64,000 nucleotides of DNA. It comes from Lophium mytilinum. Its lineage: Eukaryota > Ascomycota > Dothideomycetes > Mytilinidiales > Mytilinidiaceae. Below, piece by piece: positions 30,985 to 43,465 of this stretch. Within the stretch, counting starts at the first letter, position 1, and the number at the start of each line of letters is the position of its first letter. The notes under the pieces are model-generated. The model was not told the DNA's origin and did not search any database. It saw nothing but the letters and a program-made list of their open reading frames with translations. The translations under genes and the position numbers were made by a program. The stretch spans positions 12,908 through 76,907 of the forward strand of contig MU004194.1 of NCBI GenBank assembly GCA_010093605.1. The letters run 5' to 3'.

Positions 30985-33276
30985 CTAGTACCCCACCGTG
31001 TTTCTTCTCGCCAGAACTTCTTGGATGTCTTTGAAAGCCTCAATCCTGACCCCGACAGCCTCAAGAACTTCTCTTTCTTCGCTCTGCGGGCCCCCAAACT
31101 GCTGCATCCACTTGTCTTTCTGGAATGGCTTCCAAGGCCACTCATCAGGCTCGCAAGTCTTCCATTTTCCATCCTCTAGCGATCCATCTGGGATCTCTAG
31201 GTGCTTGAAATACTTCCGAACCACATCCATGGTACATCGCGACGCTGTCGAGAATGTGCCGTGACCGATAGACTTCTGTTCCACGAAGCCCGCACCAGCG
31301 AACCGCCGGGCCATTTTGACGGCGCCCTTGATCGCACATACTGGGTCGTACGACGAGGACAGAAATAGAATCGGATTCGACGTATTCACTTGTTTGTCGT
31401 GAGGGATCGAGAAGAAATAATCGTCAGGGTCCCAAGGGAGAGGTGGATCTGCTGACTGGATGTTCCAGCCATTACAGCTAACTTGCCATGTCATCCACAC
31501 ATCTCCCCAAGTTGTGTTAGCGGAGAGTAGTTCGAAGAGAGTCGTGAGATTGGGGATAGTCTCGTTGAGCTATTTGATGATTAGCACGCTCTATCGTACA
31601 ACGATATGGGTAGTCGGTAAGCCTACGATGTAGCGTTTGTCGCCGCATTTGATAGCCATATTTGCCTCCCAATGGCTGTACATGTTCACTCCCTGTGCTG
31701 GAACTGAGTCATCGCAAGGGCAGAACTTGCCTAGACTGGCTTGGAACTCCGGTAAAGAGATGTAATCGTTGAATAGCTTCGAATGCTCCTCGCGATATAG
31801 GGCATCCAACACTTCCGCAGCTAGTGGAAACAAGCGGATTGGTTGGTACAATGAGAGGAAAATGAACTGGCGTATGTGGCTATACGTTATCACCACCGGC
31901 TGGTGCGTCTGCGGATGGATTACTGCGACGCCTGTCTGCGCCTTTAGCCGGTCCATAATAGCGGAATACCGAATTCTAATATCCTCAGGTGTATCTCCAG
32001 ATCGATATATCGCACAGCTGCTTTCGGAGAGGTGGCAGTAATGGAAGAAGGATCGCAGAACATTCTCTGCGTCCGTGAGAGCATCAACCCAGATCGGGGT
32101 GACGTAGTAGTCCGCGTTGACGATTGCATCCAGTACCATCCGTCCAACGCGATCGGGATATATTGCTGCAAACGTTTCGCCAAGGAGCGAGCCATAGCTA
32201 CCACCCCAGTAGGATAGTTGGCCCTTCAGATGTGAATATGGTCTTTCGAGGGGATGACTTCCTGGTGGAGATCCTTCGATCCAATCGTCCCAAGCCTCAA
32301 CTATCGAGAGCATATCTCGAGAAACCACGGGAGTACTGAGGTGTCTCAAGATGCTATTCTCTCCGTAGATGTCGTCTTTTTCTTTGCAAAGACCGGACAT
32401 AGCTCTCCACCTAACATCGAGAGATTCTAACGAGTTGCCGCTAGAGTTGACAAGGCCAGGGTTGCTGATATCGAATAGCATAGCATTGAAACGTCCCTGA
32501 AGAACTTCCTGCTCTGAAGGCGGCTCCGAAGCAATGAGTCTTTCTTTCGGCGACGGGAAAGAAAAGCAATCAACTTTAGGCCAGGTTTCTCCGACTCCAC
32601 GGGGATCAAACCCAATAATATCTTGATCTTCGCCGAAAAGGGCTTGCAGGCTTTTGGCAGATCTGCGAGCGAAGTCGATACCAGAGCCTCCTGGACCACC
32701 AGGGTTCACCAATACGGGCGACGCGCTGAAGTGCTCGGCCGACGTATGATTCGACCCTGGAATTAGCACCATGGCAATATGGACTTTGGGATGTCGGCGG
32801 CGAGAAATAGAGAGAGGTCGGCTGTAGTCCATTGGAACTGTCAATCGCGCGCAGAAATTTTCATCGAAGCAGCGATGCCATTCGAGCTTCTCACTCGGAA
32901 TTATCTCTTGAAGTCAGCATTGTGAACGTGCATTCATAGTGCCTGATCATAGATCTGTGTGAGGATCCTGGAAAGCCTTTGGATTGTAGTAATGTACTCC
33001 AAAGATCTGAAAGGAAAAGGTGTAATGCGCTTCTTGGAGTCTTACATTGCTGAATGCTTCCACATAGCTGTTATGGAAACCTCCTCCTAGGGGCTCAACC
33101 GAGCTCTTGGGATTGCTCCATTTCGGCCACAAACCCGGTCCGTGAGTCCAAAATAAATAGCAAAGACAAAAGAACGCAGCGACTGCTGTACGAAGCTGAA
33201 ACCGATCGGCAGGACTTCGTTCTTTGCCGGTGTCGCGTCTGTCTATCTTGACGTCTTCCAACGGTAAAGAGGGCAT
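30985..33276 (-). CDS. TAP-like alpha/beta serine hydrolase, membrane-anchored, three exons
   Basis: Model: 33276-33046, 32904-31627 and 31569-30985, giving 697 aa. Introns are 141 bp (33045-32905) and 57 bp (31626-31570). All phases close. It belongs to the S33-type hydrolases with a TAP C-terminal domain, related to tripeptidyl aminopeptidases. Visible features are CARLTVPMDY, NPGGPGGSG and DIIGFDPRGVGETWP; the nucleophile is in YWGGSYGSLLGE; the Asp lies in LSSSYDPVC; the His is in SIGHGTFS. Near residues 28-45 a hydrophobic segment (AVAAFFCLCYLFW) after a basic start predicts a type II anchor, so the enzyme likely faces the secretory lumen or outside. Intron 1's acceptor is the least certain junction. 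Substrate is unknown. Confidence 0.88.
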
Positions 33277-33573
33277 ATTCGGTCAACTCCCCAGTATGTT
33301 GCGGCCATGATAGAGGCGAGGATGACGAGGGACGGTGGTGTTGAGGCGGGGGCTTACGATCTACGATCTGCACGGGGAATCCGAATACGATGTTACGGAC
33401 GGCATATCGGAGCTTTTGATTATGTAAGGAGGCCTAGTTCTATCTCGCTGTTCCGCTTCGTCTTGTCTGACTGTTATCTTATTCTCCCTTCGTTGACTCT
33501 TTCATCTGCACGCGTTTCTAAGACCCTCACGCCGCGTTGCATTGCGATACATGAGTGCTGAAATCGCTCCAGG

Positions 33574-34386
33574 ATGCGTGTCGCGTCTCAATCGCTCGAT
33601 CGCGACGTCCCGCTTCGATCGAGGTTTCTAGAGCTTCCCACAGAACTGCGTCTCCGCATCTATTTCTTCAGCTTCGTCGACCCGGATATCGGTCGTCGAC
33701 CCAAGTATATCCAGCGATCAGAAGTAGCCATTCTCAGCGATGAATTTCTTCGCAATCGGCCCGGATTCTGGGGCACGGAGAAGATGACGAGGATTCTGCG
33801 AGTAAACAAGCAAATCCACGACGAAGCGCTGGAAGTGCTTTACAAGGAGTTTTCCTTTTGGCTTGGCCCATTATCAGATTTTGTTCCGACGACGTACCGG
33901 TCAAGCCGGCGACCTGTGTATACGCCCGACGACATGTTGAGTGCCAAGCCTCTGTCATTGGTCCGGCACATTGAGATCACGCTTTTTCTACGGCTTCAAC
34001 AGTTCTACACATATTCGGGAGTTCCAACAGACCCTACCCAGCTCAATCCGCCAATGCCCACCCCGTCAATACCAACGATGGACCCTTTTCTTGCCATGGA
34101 ACGATCCGCCCTCAAGCGAGTAATTACACGCATGCCATCCATCAAAAGCGTGACGTTATGGGTCGGTGTGCCATACATTCGCGTTCCGGACGGTGCAAAG
34201 GCTCGAATGGTATTCCATGTCGTTGAAGTCGGCAGAGTTTTGGAGGGCATCGACAAAATAGTCATCAACTTTGATCGCCGGGTTGAGGGCTATGCAGACG
34301 CCGATACGGACGGACATAGAGTCTACGAAGAGTGCACCGAGAAGCTTTCCCAGTTCAAGTCGATTACTTCCTGCGTATGGGCTTGA
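33574..34386 (+). CDS. F-box-like/2EXR-type fungal protein, 270 aa
   Basis: This is a single-exon gene. The N-terminus reads FLELPTELRLRIYFFSF, the F-box-like helix common in large fungal families, followed about 50 residues later by ILRVNKQIHDEALEVLY, the second signature of the same type. The rest is a beta-rich domain without a known function. Such proteins often act in SCF ubiquitin ligases, but that is inference only. It is divergent from the TAP-like hydrolase across 297 bp, which holds no other feature. Confidence 0.7.
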   Translation: MRVASQSLDRDVPLRSRFLELPTELRLRIYFFSFVDPDIGRRPKYIQRSEVAILSDEFLRNRPGFWGTEKMTRILRVNKQIHDEALEVLYKEFSFWLGPLSDFVPTTYRSSRRPVYTPDDMLSAKPLSLVRHIEITLFLRLQQFYTYSGVPTDPTQLNPPMPTPSIPTMDPFLAMERSALKRVITRMPSIKSVTLWVGVPYIRVPDGAKARMVFHVVEVGRVLEGIDKIVINFDRRVEGYADADTDGHRVYEECTEKLSQFKSITSCVWA

Positions 34387-35014
34387 CGGCCATTTTTCCC
34401 TAAATTCGGATTGGATACCCCGGCGGCAATGAACGACATCACGTGACGATCGATGCCATCTTAGCTAGACAATAGTTGTACGAGATGTTCCGTGTGACGA
34501 GGCTTTCAACTACTTTCTTCTTCATTATTTCTCGTTATTAGCATATCTTACCTTCTCAGTTTGATGTTCTATATGTACATTTACTCCCAGATGAACATCT
34601 TGTAACTCCCACTGACACCGTGGACCTTATCTTCAAGGAACCGAGCAAGAGATCGTTCAGTAACCAGCGTAATCATGGACCTTACCACATTTCCTTGTCA
34701 CTGCTCATGCTGTTTTTCGCGAGCTATGGCATACTCGGCCCGCATCTTGGAGCGATGATTCCTAAGCTTTAATGATTTGTGGTACCGAATTCATATCCAC
34801 GGTTCAGATGAGAGTTCCGTAAATTTTCCCACACTCAGAATCATACCCGCGCTCTGATCCTCGCAGTCCACACATATGATCTTCAGGCCCCGTCAGATAA
34901 AGAAACACACCCACACAACATTTCTTCTCTAAGCATACCTTGGACTACTACTGCACGAGCCCGCGCCAAACAAGCCTACGCAGAGTTCCACACCAGTACT
35001 TTATCGCAGCCATC
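34387..35014. other. Intergenic, promoter of the PLA2 gene
   Basis: No gene was seen. A pyrimidine- and CACA-rich stretch lies just before the PLA2 start. Confidence 0.4.
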
Positions 35015-35839
35015 ATGAAGATTACTCTCGCTCTCGTTCTGTCTCTGGCTTTCATCCCACTGAGCTTCGCCATCCCCCTTCCAGAGTCTCACGTTTCCGA
35101 ACGCACTATGGAAGAGATCACCGACAAGCTTATTTTCAACATTACGAATGCCGACTTCCAAGTCGCACGCAAGAAGCAGAAACCCGCATATCTCGACTGG
35201 TAAGTCCAACCCCAGCGTCAGCCATAGTACTTCTACTTCATCCCCGAAACCTGCGCACAAATACACACACACAAACCACTGTCAGAGGCACCCCACTAGC
35301 ACCCGGCAATCCAAAGCGAATCCCAGAATTGAACCCGTAGAATCTAGAATAGCTCACCAAGCGCCAACACCTCATACTGACGCTTCAACAGGACCTCCGA
35401 TGGTTGCACAGGCTTCGCTTTCGACGAAAAGAAAGACGAAGGCTGGAACCCCCTCCCGTGCTGCTACCGCCACGACTTCGCGTACCGCAACTACCGCAAC
35501 CAGAGTCGCCTGACCGCCGAAAATCGCAAGTCGATCGACTACAACTTTCTCTTAGACATGAACTACTACTGTGAAAGCAAACCGGACATCCGGGGTGTGA
35601 TAGACATCGGGCAAAAGAATATTACGAACTCCGCGAGGCAAGCGTGCCAGGCTATGGCGCAGGTCTTTTATCTCGGTGTGAGAGTTTTTGCAGGTGGGGA
35701 TGCGGAGCAGCCGAAGCCGAAGGGACATTATGTGGCACTTCCGCATTATGATGTGAACACGCTGCCGGCTTGGTGGGGGATGGTGGAGCATGCGAAAAGT
35801 GGTGGTGGCACGACCATACCGCGACCTCCTAAGCTGTAA
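35015..35839 (+). CDS. Secreted fungal phospholipase A2 (prokaryotic/fungal type), two exons
   Basis: The enzyme hydrolyses the sn-2 ester of phospholipids. Model: 35015-35199 and 35392-35839, with a 192 bp intron (GTAAGT...TTCAACAG), 210 aa. A signal peptide is evident (MKITLALVLSLAFIPLSFA). The mature part has WTSDGCTGF and the catalytic PCCYRHDFAYRNY with His89-Asp90. A later Cys pair (YYCES, QACQAM) fits the small disulfide-stabilised fold of PF09056-type PLA2. An upstream non-ATG extension was not used because the ATG gives a clean signal peptide. Its short polar C-terminal tail is variable. Confidence 0.9.
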
Positions 35840-36440
35840 TACTGCCTCTTTGTATCCACGCGGCTTCGGTCGCTCCCTAGGCAGGCTTGAACACAAGCAG
35901 AGGGGTGGGGTTTGAATAGTAGGTGCCATCTCAAAGGATCGAAATGTGTTTTATAATTTTGCAACTGTTTGGCTAGCAGTTCGCGGAGAGTTGCTGTTTC
36001 AGGATAAGTAATAATGTATTTTAACCCCAACGAATGAAGCGCGAACAATATTCCATATCCATGTACTCTGTAATTACGCGAATCTTCGGCTATCTCTTCT
36101 ATGACGTGAATCTGACGTGCGATTATTGACTCTGCAAAAGTCGCATAGTTACTGCCACACTGTCACAGGGGTCGACAGGAGTGTGCTGCAGTCTTCGAGG
36201 GCGTTGGTGTTGAGCCTTGTCAGAAAAGATCCCGAGGTCCCCGCGGAATCACCCATTTCCGATGCCACTAACGATGGCTAGAGATATACTAAATAGAAGC
36301 GCTGTAGGTAGTTTAAAGAGTACATATCTACGACAGACGTCTTTGGGCTCTGTTCTAATTACTCAAAATCGTAATTCTTAACTGCCTGCGACTTAACACC
36401 TCCCTACTATTTGAAACCGTAAATCCACCGGTTTAATAAG
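35840..36440. other. Intergenic, no gene supported
   Basis: This is the 3' flank of PLA2 and the promoter of the GST gene. No repeat or RNA gene was recognised. Confidence 0.4.
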
Positions 36441-37637
36441 ATGTCGACAGCACCTCCAGTCATCCTATTCGACTACGGTATATCAGCCGCTCATCATTCA
36501 CCTAACATTCTCATTCCTTTCGCAACTATATCATTGAGAACTAACAACAGCAAGACTTCTCGCCCTTTGGCCAAAAGATTCGGCTCCTCTTCGCCTGCGC
36601 CTCACGCTCGTACCTCCAATGCGACCAACCACCCCTACTCCCGCGCCCGACGCTCACGGCGCTCGGCATCACCTACCGGCGCATTCCCGTGCTCGCCATG
36701 GGCAAGGACGTTTATTGCGACACGAGCATCATCATAGACGCGGTGCTCGAAAAACTCGCCCCCGGCTTCCCACGCATGCGATCCGAGAAGGCGTATGAAG
36801 CGTTCGGGCGCGGGCTATTCAGCAGTGCGCTGGGGTTAGTGGGGCGGGTGCCGGACGAGGCGATGGTGCAGGATCGCAAGACTATTTTCCGTGAGTGCAG
36901 CGAGCAGCTGAGGTCTGATGATGTTTTTTGATAATAGAGGGGAGAGGGGGGGTTCTGGTTGGTTGACTGTGGTTCTGATGACTTTGACTTGTAGCTGCGC
37001 TCTGTCGCCTGGATCTGCCGACGCTGCGGCCCAGCGCGCTCGCCGAGTTTAGGGCGAATATGAGTATTGTGGAGCATGATTTCTTGAAGGCCGGGCCGTG
37101 GATTGGGGGGTTTTCGATGTCGGTGGAGGATGTGCATGTCGGGTTTGTGGTTAGGTGGATCTTGAGGACGATGCAGGTGGAGAAGGTGCCCGGGTTTGGG
37201 AAGGAGGAGTTTCCTAAGGTGCATGAGTGGTGAGTCTAGGTGCTCCTGGGAAGAGTGCTTGGTGGTTAACATGTGCATGTCGTAGGGTCGAGAAGCTCCC
37301 GCGCAGCACCCCTCAGGAGATTGGGCAAGAGGAGGCTACCAAGGCCATTCTCGACGCTGGGTATGTGGCTGATGCGCTATCATTCGATCAAGCGGACCCC
37401 CTGGGTATTGAGAAGGGCACCGTTGTGGGCGTAGAGAGTCTCGAGTGAGTGAATGGGCGCGTATAGAGCGGTGTGTCAAGTACTCTGCTTACAGTTTGCA
37501 GTGCCGAGCCGGGTGCACATCCGCAGAATGGAAAACTGGTAGGCGTCGGCCTCAAGGAGGTAGTACTGGAGCTAGAGAACGGTATTAGACTTCATTTCCC
37601 ACGGCAAGGCTATGTCGTGCGCAAGGTCGAGGGATGA
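36441..37637 (+). CDS. Glutathione S-transferase-like protein, five exons
   Basis: Model: 36441-36477, 36555-36890, 36995-37229, 37286-37444 and 37502-37637, giving 300 aa with all phases closing. The N-terminal thioredoxin-like domain reads FDYDFSPFGQKIRLL and GITYRRIPVLAMGKDVYCDTS (a cis-Pro and the Ser of the glutathione site). The C-terminal helical domain is followed by a conserved fungal extension with DPLGIEKGTVVGVES, PGAHPQNGKLVG and RLHFPRQGYVVRKVEG. This domain order is that of a fungal GST subgroup often found beside secondary-metabolite genes, but no such cluster is visible here. It probably acts in the cytosol on electrophilic substrates; the substrate is unknown. Confidence 0.88.
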
Positions 37638-38373
37638 GGCTGCTGTAAGCGCTGTACTTAGGAAGTTTTGAAGCATGACGTCTTCAGAATCGTCGATCTA
37701 CCAGAGCATAAAGATCGAGAGGCAATGACTATAGGGCCAGCTATTCTATAGAGTCATTTGAGCGTTGTAGTTCTCTATAGGCTTCGTAGCTCTATACCAC
37801 TTTCGAAGTGTAACATACCCGGTTCCCTGATTTTGCTGGTTTCTAGAGCAGAAAAACTTCAAAATGCAATGACCCTAACCAACCCAGAACCTGGAAACTC
37901 TTCGAGCCTTCTACAAGGGTAATATTCTACAGTTCTAGAACCAAATAGCCCCAGGAAAGGCTGTGGCGTTCCGGAGTAGCACCGCGGGCCCCTCCGTGAT
38001 AGGTACCATGTCTAGGTGCCGTCGTCTGCACCGCCTCGTAGAGCAATTCGAGATACTCAGGCCACTATTAACGGAGGTGGGCCCGGGTAATATGCAAGGG
38101 TGATCATCCCAGTTTCGGAGTTGTCGGAGTCGTCCACAGCGCCTGCGACTGGTTGCAGATGGCATCTACGTTCGACGCTTGTAGCACCGGCACCTCGCCA
38201 CCGAGACGGCTGGACGGCCACCATGCAAACCTCACATTGCGGTCGCTGTCATATCCCCTCCATTTCCAGCTGCCAACCACCATGGCCTGCGTTGGATCAG
38301 CCACCTTTCCATCACCACTCCCGCCTGGGCTGCAGCCCTCAATTGCACCTCTCCCCACGCCACATCCGTCACC
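37638..38373. other. Intergenic, promoter of the histidine kinase gene
   Basis: No gene was recognised. Overlapping short frames run into the histidine kinase start in other phases and are not credible. Confidence 0.4.
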
Positions 38374-41300
38374 ATGCCCAAGCAACTCTCGGAGACGGCG
38401 AGAGAGCGAGAGTTCTACAAGTATGCTGAACGTTACGTTGCTGATGCCGAGTCTGAGTCTCACTTGTTGTCGCCCAGGTACTCGCCGCCACAGACGTCCG
38501 GGAGCTTCCCATGGATCACTGGCAGCGTCGCCGCATCCTCCCACGATACCTCCCTCACTGCGTTTGCTCAACTAGGAGCTCTACGACTGAATGCAAAGCG
38601 ATGCATCATATCCCTCTTCAACCGCACACAGCAATTCGTCATTGCCGAAGCTACACAAACCTTATCGCTTCAGAGCGACCTGGTCCACGATGCAGGAGAC
38701 GCCCTCTGGCTGGGCACTACAGTTCTACCAAGGGAGTCTGGAATCTGCCAACTGGTTGTCGATATGCCCTCCAACGCTCCATGTCCAGACGATCCGCATT
38801 CTCTGGGTGTCATCGTTGTGCCAGACCTTGCGAAGGATGAGCGCTTCGCCGAACTTCCCTTCGTTGTCAACAAGCCCTTCACTCGATTCTACGCCGGCGT
38901 GCCAATCTGCAGTCCCAGAGGTGCACATATCGGATCATACTGTGTCATGGATGACGTCCCAAGAGAGGGTATCGGGAAGGAGCATGCCCAGTTCATGAAG
39001 GATATGGCTATCACAATAATGGCACATCTCGAGTTGGCACGCTCGCGAGAAGAACACAGGAGGGGGGAGAGACTTGTGAGGGGCCTGGGAAGCTTCGTGG
39101 AAGGAAAATCAACACTCCGAAACTGGCGTGGCGGAGCGACAGTGGCGGACCGCACTTACGAGCCTTCTCGCGTGGACTTTGGCGGTGAAGGTCAATTGAA
39201 CGTGCAACAACAAGACCTACAAAAGGCTCAAGATGAGATCGTAATCAGCCTAGACCGTTCCAGTACACACCGCGGGTCTGTTTCCACCGATGTCGCAAAT
39301 CACCAAAGCATATCGACACACTCGACATCAAGGAGTACGTCTGAGCCTTTACTGCCTGACCAAGCTCCGTCCCCATATCTCACGCCCGCATCGACTCCTC
39401 CTCGCAGCCCCGAGCCAACGTTGCGGGGCTCGTCTGGTCATAGTACAGCGACTGGCCGACAGCCGAGTATGGATTTGCAAGCAAGCATGCTTTCGCTCAA
39501 CGTAAAGCAGACCTTTTCAAGAGCAGCCAACATCATCAGGGAGTCTATGGAGATTGAAGGGGCGATCTTTCTTGATGCCAGCATTGGATCGTTTGGTGGT
39601 ATGGTCTCCGATGCTAGTAGTGCATCGGACGAGACTTCAGATTCGCTTCCTTCCTCGTCGGGCGGAGAAAGCGACAAGACTGTAGAAGAGAAGATGAGCG
39701 GTATTCTGGGTTTCTCAACTTCTAATAAATCAAGCATCAATGGCGACTTCACCTCGAAGAACGCGTTGCCAATTCCGGAGACATTTTTGAAAGGCTTACT
39801 TCGAAGACATCCAAAGGGAAAGATCTACTACTTTGATGAGGAAGGCCGCATATCTTCATCGGACTCGTCAGGCGAAGACAGTTCAAAGCGGGTGGGTCGA
39901 CGCGGGTTCGACTCTACGAACAGATCCAGCGATGGTAGTTCAGCGAAGAGAAAGAAGGCCCACAAGCGATTTTCGAAGTTCAATGAAGCAGAAACCCTAA
40001 TCAAGACATTCCCGGGAGCTAGATGTATTGCTTTGATTCCTTTGTGGGATAATCATAGGGAGCGCTGGTTTTCGGGCGGCATTGTGTGGACTAATACACC
40101 GAAACGAGTATTTACAGCCGAAGGCGAGCTCAGTTACTTGTCGGCATTCAGTTCAATCATCATGGCGGAGGTAGCTCGCTTAGATGCTTCCATGTCCGAC
40201 AAAGCGAAAACAGATCTTCTGGGATCCATTTCCCACGAACTCCGCTCGCCGCTCCATGGCATATTAGGGAGCGTCGAAATGCTGGAAGACTCAGCTGTGA
40301 CTGCATTTCAGGGTAATATGGTTCAAACTATAGAAACCTGTGGACGAACACTGCTTGACACCATCGATCATGTAAGAACACAACTTCTTGTCTGCACGCG
40401 CCTGCTAACACACTACACAGCTACTCGATTTCACCAAAATCAACCACTTCATGGAGGTGTCCAAGAGACATAGGACGCATGTATCCCACAACAATACCGA
40501 ATCAGCCCCGAGGTCAAAGACTGGAAGCGACATGATGGCCATGAGTGCCAGGGTGCAACTGGACGTCATCACCGAGGAGGTGGTTGCCGCTGTTTCCGCA
40601 GGTTATGACACCCAGAAACGAGCGAAGGCCAATGCCAATTCGAGTCAGCAGAAGAAAAAGCCAAAGATGCGTCACGCTGACAGCAGTGCTTCCGGGGCCC
40701 ATGACGCATCATACTCCTCTGATCGATATGGCGATGCGCAGATTAACAACGAATTGAAAGAGTATAACCTGGGTGGCGTCATTGTAATACTTGACATCGA
40801 CAAAGACGTTGATTGGGCTTTCAGCACCCAGGCTGGAGCATGGAGACGAATCGTGATGAACTTGTTTGCGAACTCTCTCAAATACAGTAAGACCCTTGTG
40901 CTCCTTATTTACTGACGCCTACTTATATGATACGTAGCCGCTCGTGGGTACATCCGTGTATCTCTCAAAGCAAGGCCGCTGCCATCGAGACGCGGAGTAT
41001 CGCGCTCAAAGATAACATTGATCGTCTCCGACTCAGGCAAAGGCATGTCCAAAGATTATCTTCGAGGTCGACTATTCCAGCCCTTCGCACAAGAAGACCG
41101 ACTATCTCCGGGAACCGGCCTCGGTCTCAGCATTATCCGCCAAATCATTCTTTCACAAGGTGGCAAGATTGACGTACAGAGTGTTCAAGACGAAGGCACG
41201 CAGGTTACTGTCACGTTACCTCTAGCTCAAGCTGAGCCAGAAATCAACGGCTCCACGCAGATCGATGACACTTGTCTTACTGATGTCTATGAACAAACCA

Positions 41301-42625
41301 AGACATTATCGGCATGCTTAATTGGAGTCGAAATTGGCGCGGAAGCCAACAAAGCCAGGAAGCCCTCGGTTCCATTTGATGCTGTGAACGATGGTCCACA
41401 AGCGTTGAAGCTGTCCCTGCAAGAGATGTGCAAAGACTGGTTCGGTCTTCGGCTGGAAACGAAGCACCAAACAGGCCACCCAAGCGACTTGTATCTTGTC
41501 GTGGAGACTCCCTTCAACACGGAGGAGCTCACATCTGGGAAGTTGGTGGCAGAGATCCCTCGGATCGATCAGGACCAGAGCGACCAGCTGCAGCCAATCG
41601 TCATCGTACTCTGCAGATCTGCAGCATCTGCATATGCTTTGTCGTCGCGTTCTCAGCATATTGATTCGAAGGGTCGTGTTGTAGAATACCTTTCTCAGCC
41701 GTAAGTCTATTTTTTACGAACTTTATCATCTTGAACGCCCCTGAAGCTAGTTGTAGTATTGACACGCCTTACTAATATGCTCTTATAGCTGTGGCCCTCG
41801 GAAGCTCGCGAAAGCATTGCATCTCTGTTTCGAACGTCGCACATCCGATAAAAAGTCTGTAATATCATCTCCAACTTGCACCACGCTACTTGGAGCGCCT
41901 CCGCTCGAGGATGATGTCATCAACCAGTTCGGCTTTCCGTCTGTTTCCTCTATTGCCACAGATGCCACTGGATACTATGATACAGACAGCCCTGTGTCCC
42001 CTGGGGCGGTGCCAGTATCCCTTGCGGTACTACACCCGCACCTCCTGTCCCCGCTCGATCCGAGCACATCTGATGGACCTATCGCATCGATTCCGCAGAA
42101 TCTGGAAGACAAGGCGGACAAAGTGCCAGGGCCCTTCATGATTGTCGATGATAATCATATCAACGTAAAGGTACGACCTATTAGCAGACCCAAAACTTTC
42201 AATCGATAGTAATTTAACACTTTCAGATCCTCGCGGCGTTCATGAAGAAATCCAAGTATTTGTATCGAGTCGCGGAAGACGGAGCTATAGCATTCGACCT
42301 TTTCAAAGCCAATCCGGAGGCCTGCAGAATCATATTCATGGGTACGTTGACAGTATTTGTGCAGTCATGTAATGCAACGTGTTTCTATACTAACAATAAG
42401 TGTACAGATATTTCAATGCCTGTCATGGACGGCCTGACGAGCACACGGCTCATCCGTGCGTACGAACGCATGAACAAACTCAATCCTGCGACGATCATCC
42501 TTCTCACTGGTCTTGCGAGTGCGAGTGTGCAGCAAGAAGCCAACGCCAGTGGCGCAGACTTGTTCCTGACGAAGCCGGTTCGTCTCAAGGATCTAGGAAA
42601 GATTCTTCTGGAGATGGGAAAGTGA
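38374..42625 (+). CDS. GAF-domain hybrid histidine kinase, six exons
   Basis: This is a multistep phosphorelay sensor. Model: 38374-40371, 40421-40886, 40938-41700, 41789-42170, 42227-42341 and 42408-42625, giving 1313 aa, all phases closing. Domains in order: a GAF-like sensor (about 60-230, with RFYAGVPICSP and GSYCVMDD); a long Ser-rich variable region (230-590); HisKA with SISHELRSPLHG and phospho-acceptor His621; HATPase with N box MNLFANSLKY, G1 DSGKGM and G2 GTGLGLSI; a linker of about 330 residues; and a C-terminal receiver with MIVDDNHIN, phospho-acceptor D1242 in FMDISMPVMDG, and FLTKPV. There are no membrane segments, so it is likely cytosolic. All catalytic motifs are present, so it should be active. 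The stimulus is unknown. Confidence 0.93.
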
Positions 42626-43465
42626 TGCGGGTTTTGCGGCGATACGAGTTGGCATTTGAGGCGTACTTTTGGTGCATTACGGCGCTTGTATGGAAAGCAT
42701 ATCGGGCTCCGGAACGTATACCCTGTTTTCCCGGAAAACTGTCTAAGGCGTTCGGAGCGGTTAGATGATGAAAGGCATGAATCAACGAGTATTATTGATA
42801 GGGCTGGTAGGCTCATCAAGGGAATCGGCTTCCCTTTCCAATTTCATGGCACCCCTCTACTTGTGCACGTTCACTACTGATTCTCCACTTTCACTCACAG
42901 AAGCGCTGTTGACATTTCTGTTAGATATACTGACTTCACGAGATGTGAAAATCAAGACCTTATCGTCTATTCGCACTGATGCTAAAATCTAATCCCTAAA
43001 TCGTGGGCAGTGATCCATCCGTTATTCAATCAGTCTTTCGGCTGGCCGGCCAATACGCACATATCTGAACACCGCTCCATTCAATCCAAGGGTTTCTTAA
43101 GATCCGATTACAGTTTCACGTCCTATCAGAGTGACATTACTAGCCGTAACTCTACCCTTCCCAGCAGATGACGCTTGACTTACGCAAAGATGATTCAGTT
43201 CTCATCAATCTACTCAATAAATCCTCATCATCTCGCACCTGCATCGGTGCAATCAATGCCCTTATTCAAGCTCCATGAGCGGTGTTACGTTTGCTGTTCA
43301 CGCTGCTAGGTGCTTAAGAGTTTCCAAGCTTACTCGCTTCAACTGTTCGCCATTCAGTTGCTGAACTCCTCGTTCCCGCCGCTATCACCCTTATGTTCCT
43401 GGGCTTTCACTGGGCCTCGGAACTGGCCCTGAGTCCCATCCGAATGGTCTGGTTCTCGAAGTTTG
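42626..43465. other. Intergenic between convergent genes, no feature
   Basis: This is the 3' flank of the histidine kinase gene and of the minus-strand kinase gene. No RNA gene or repeat was recognised. Confidence 0.4.
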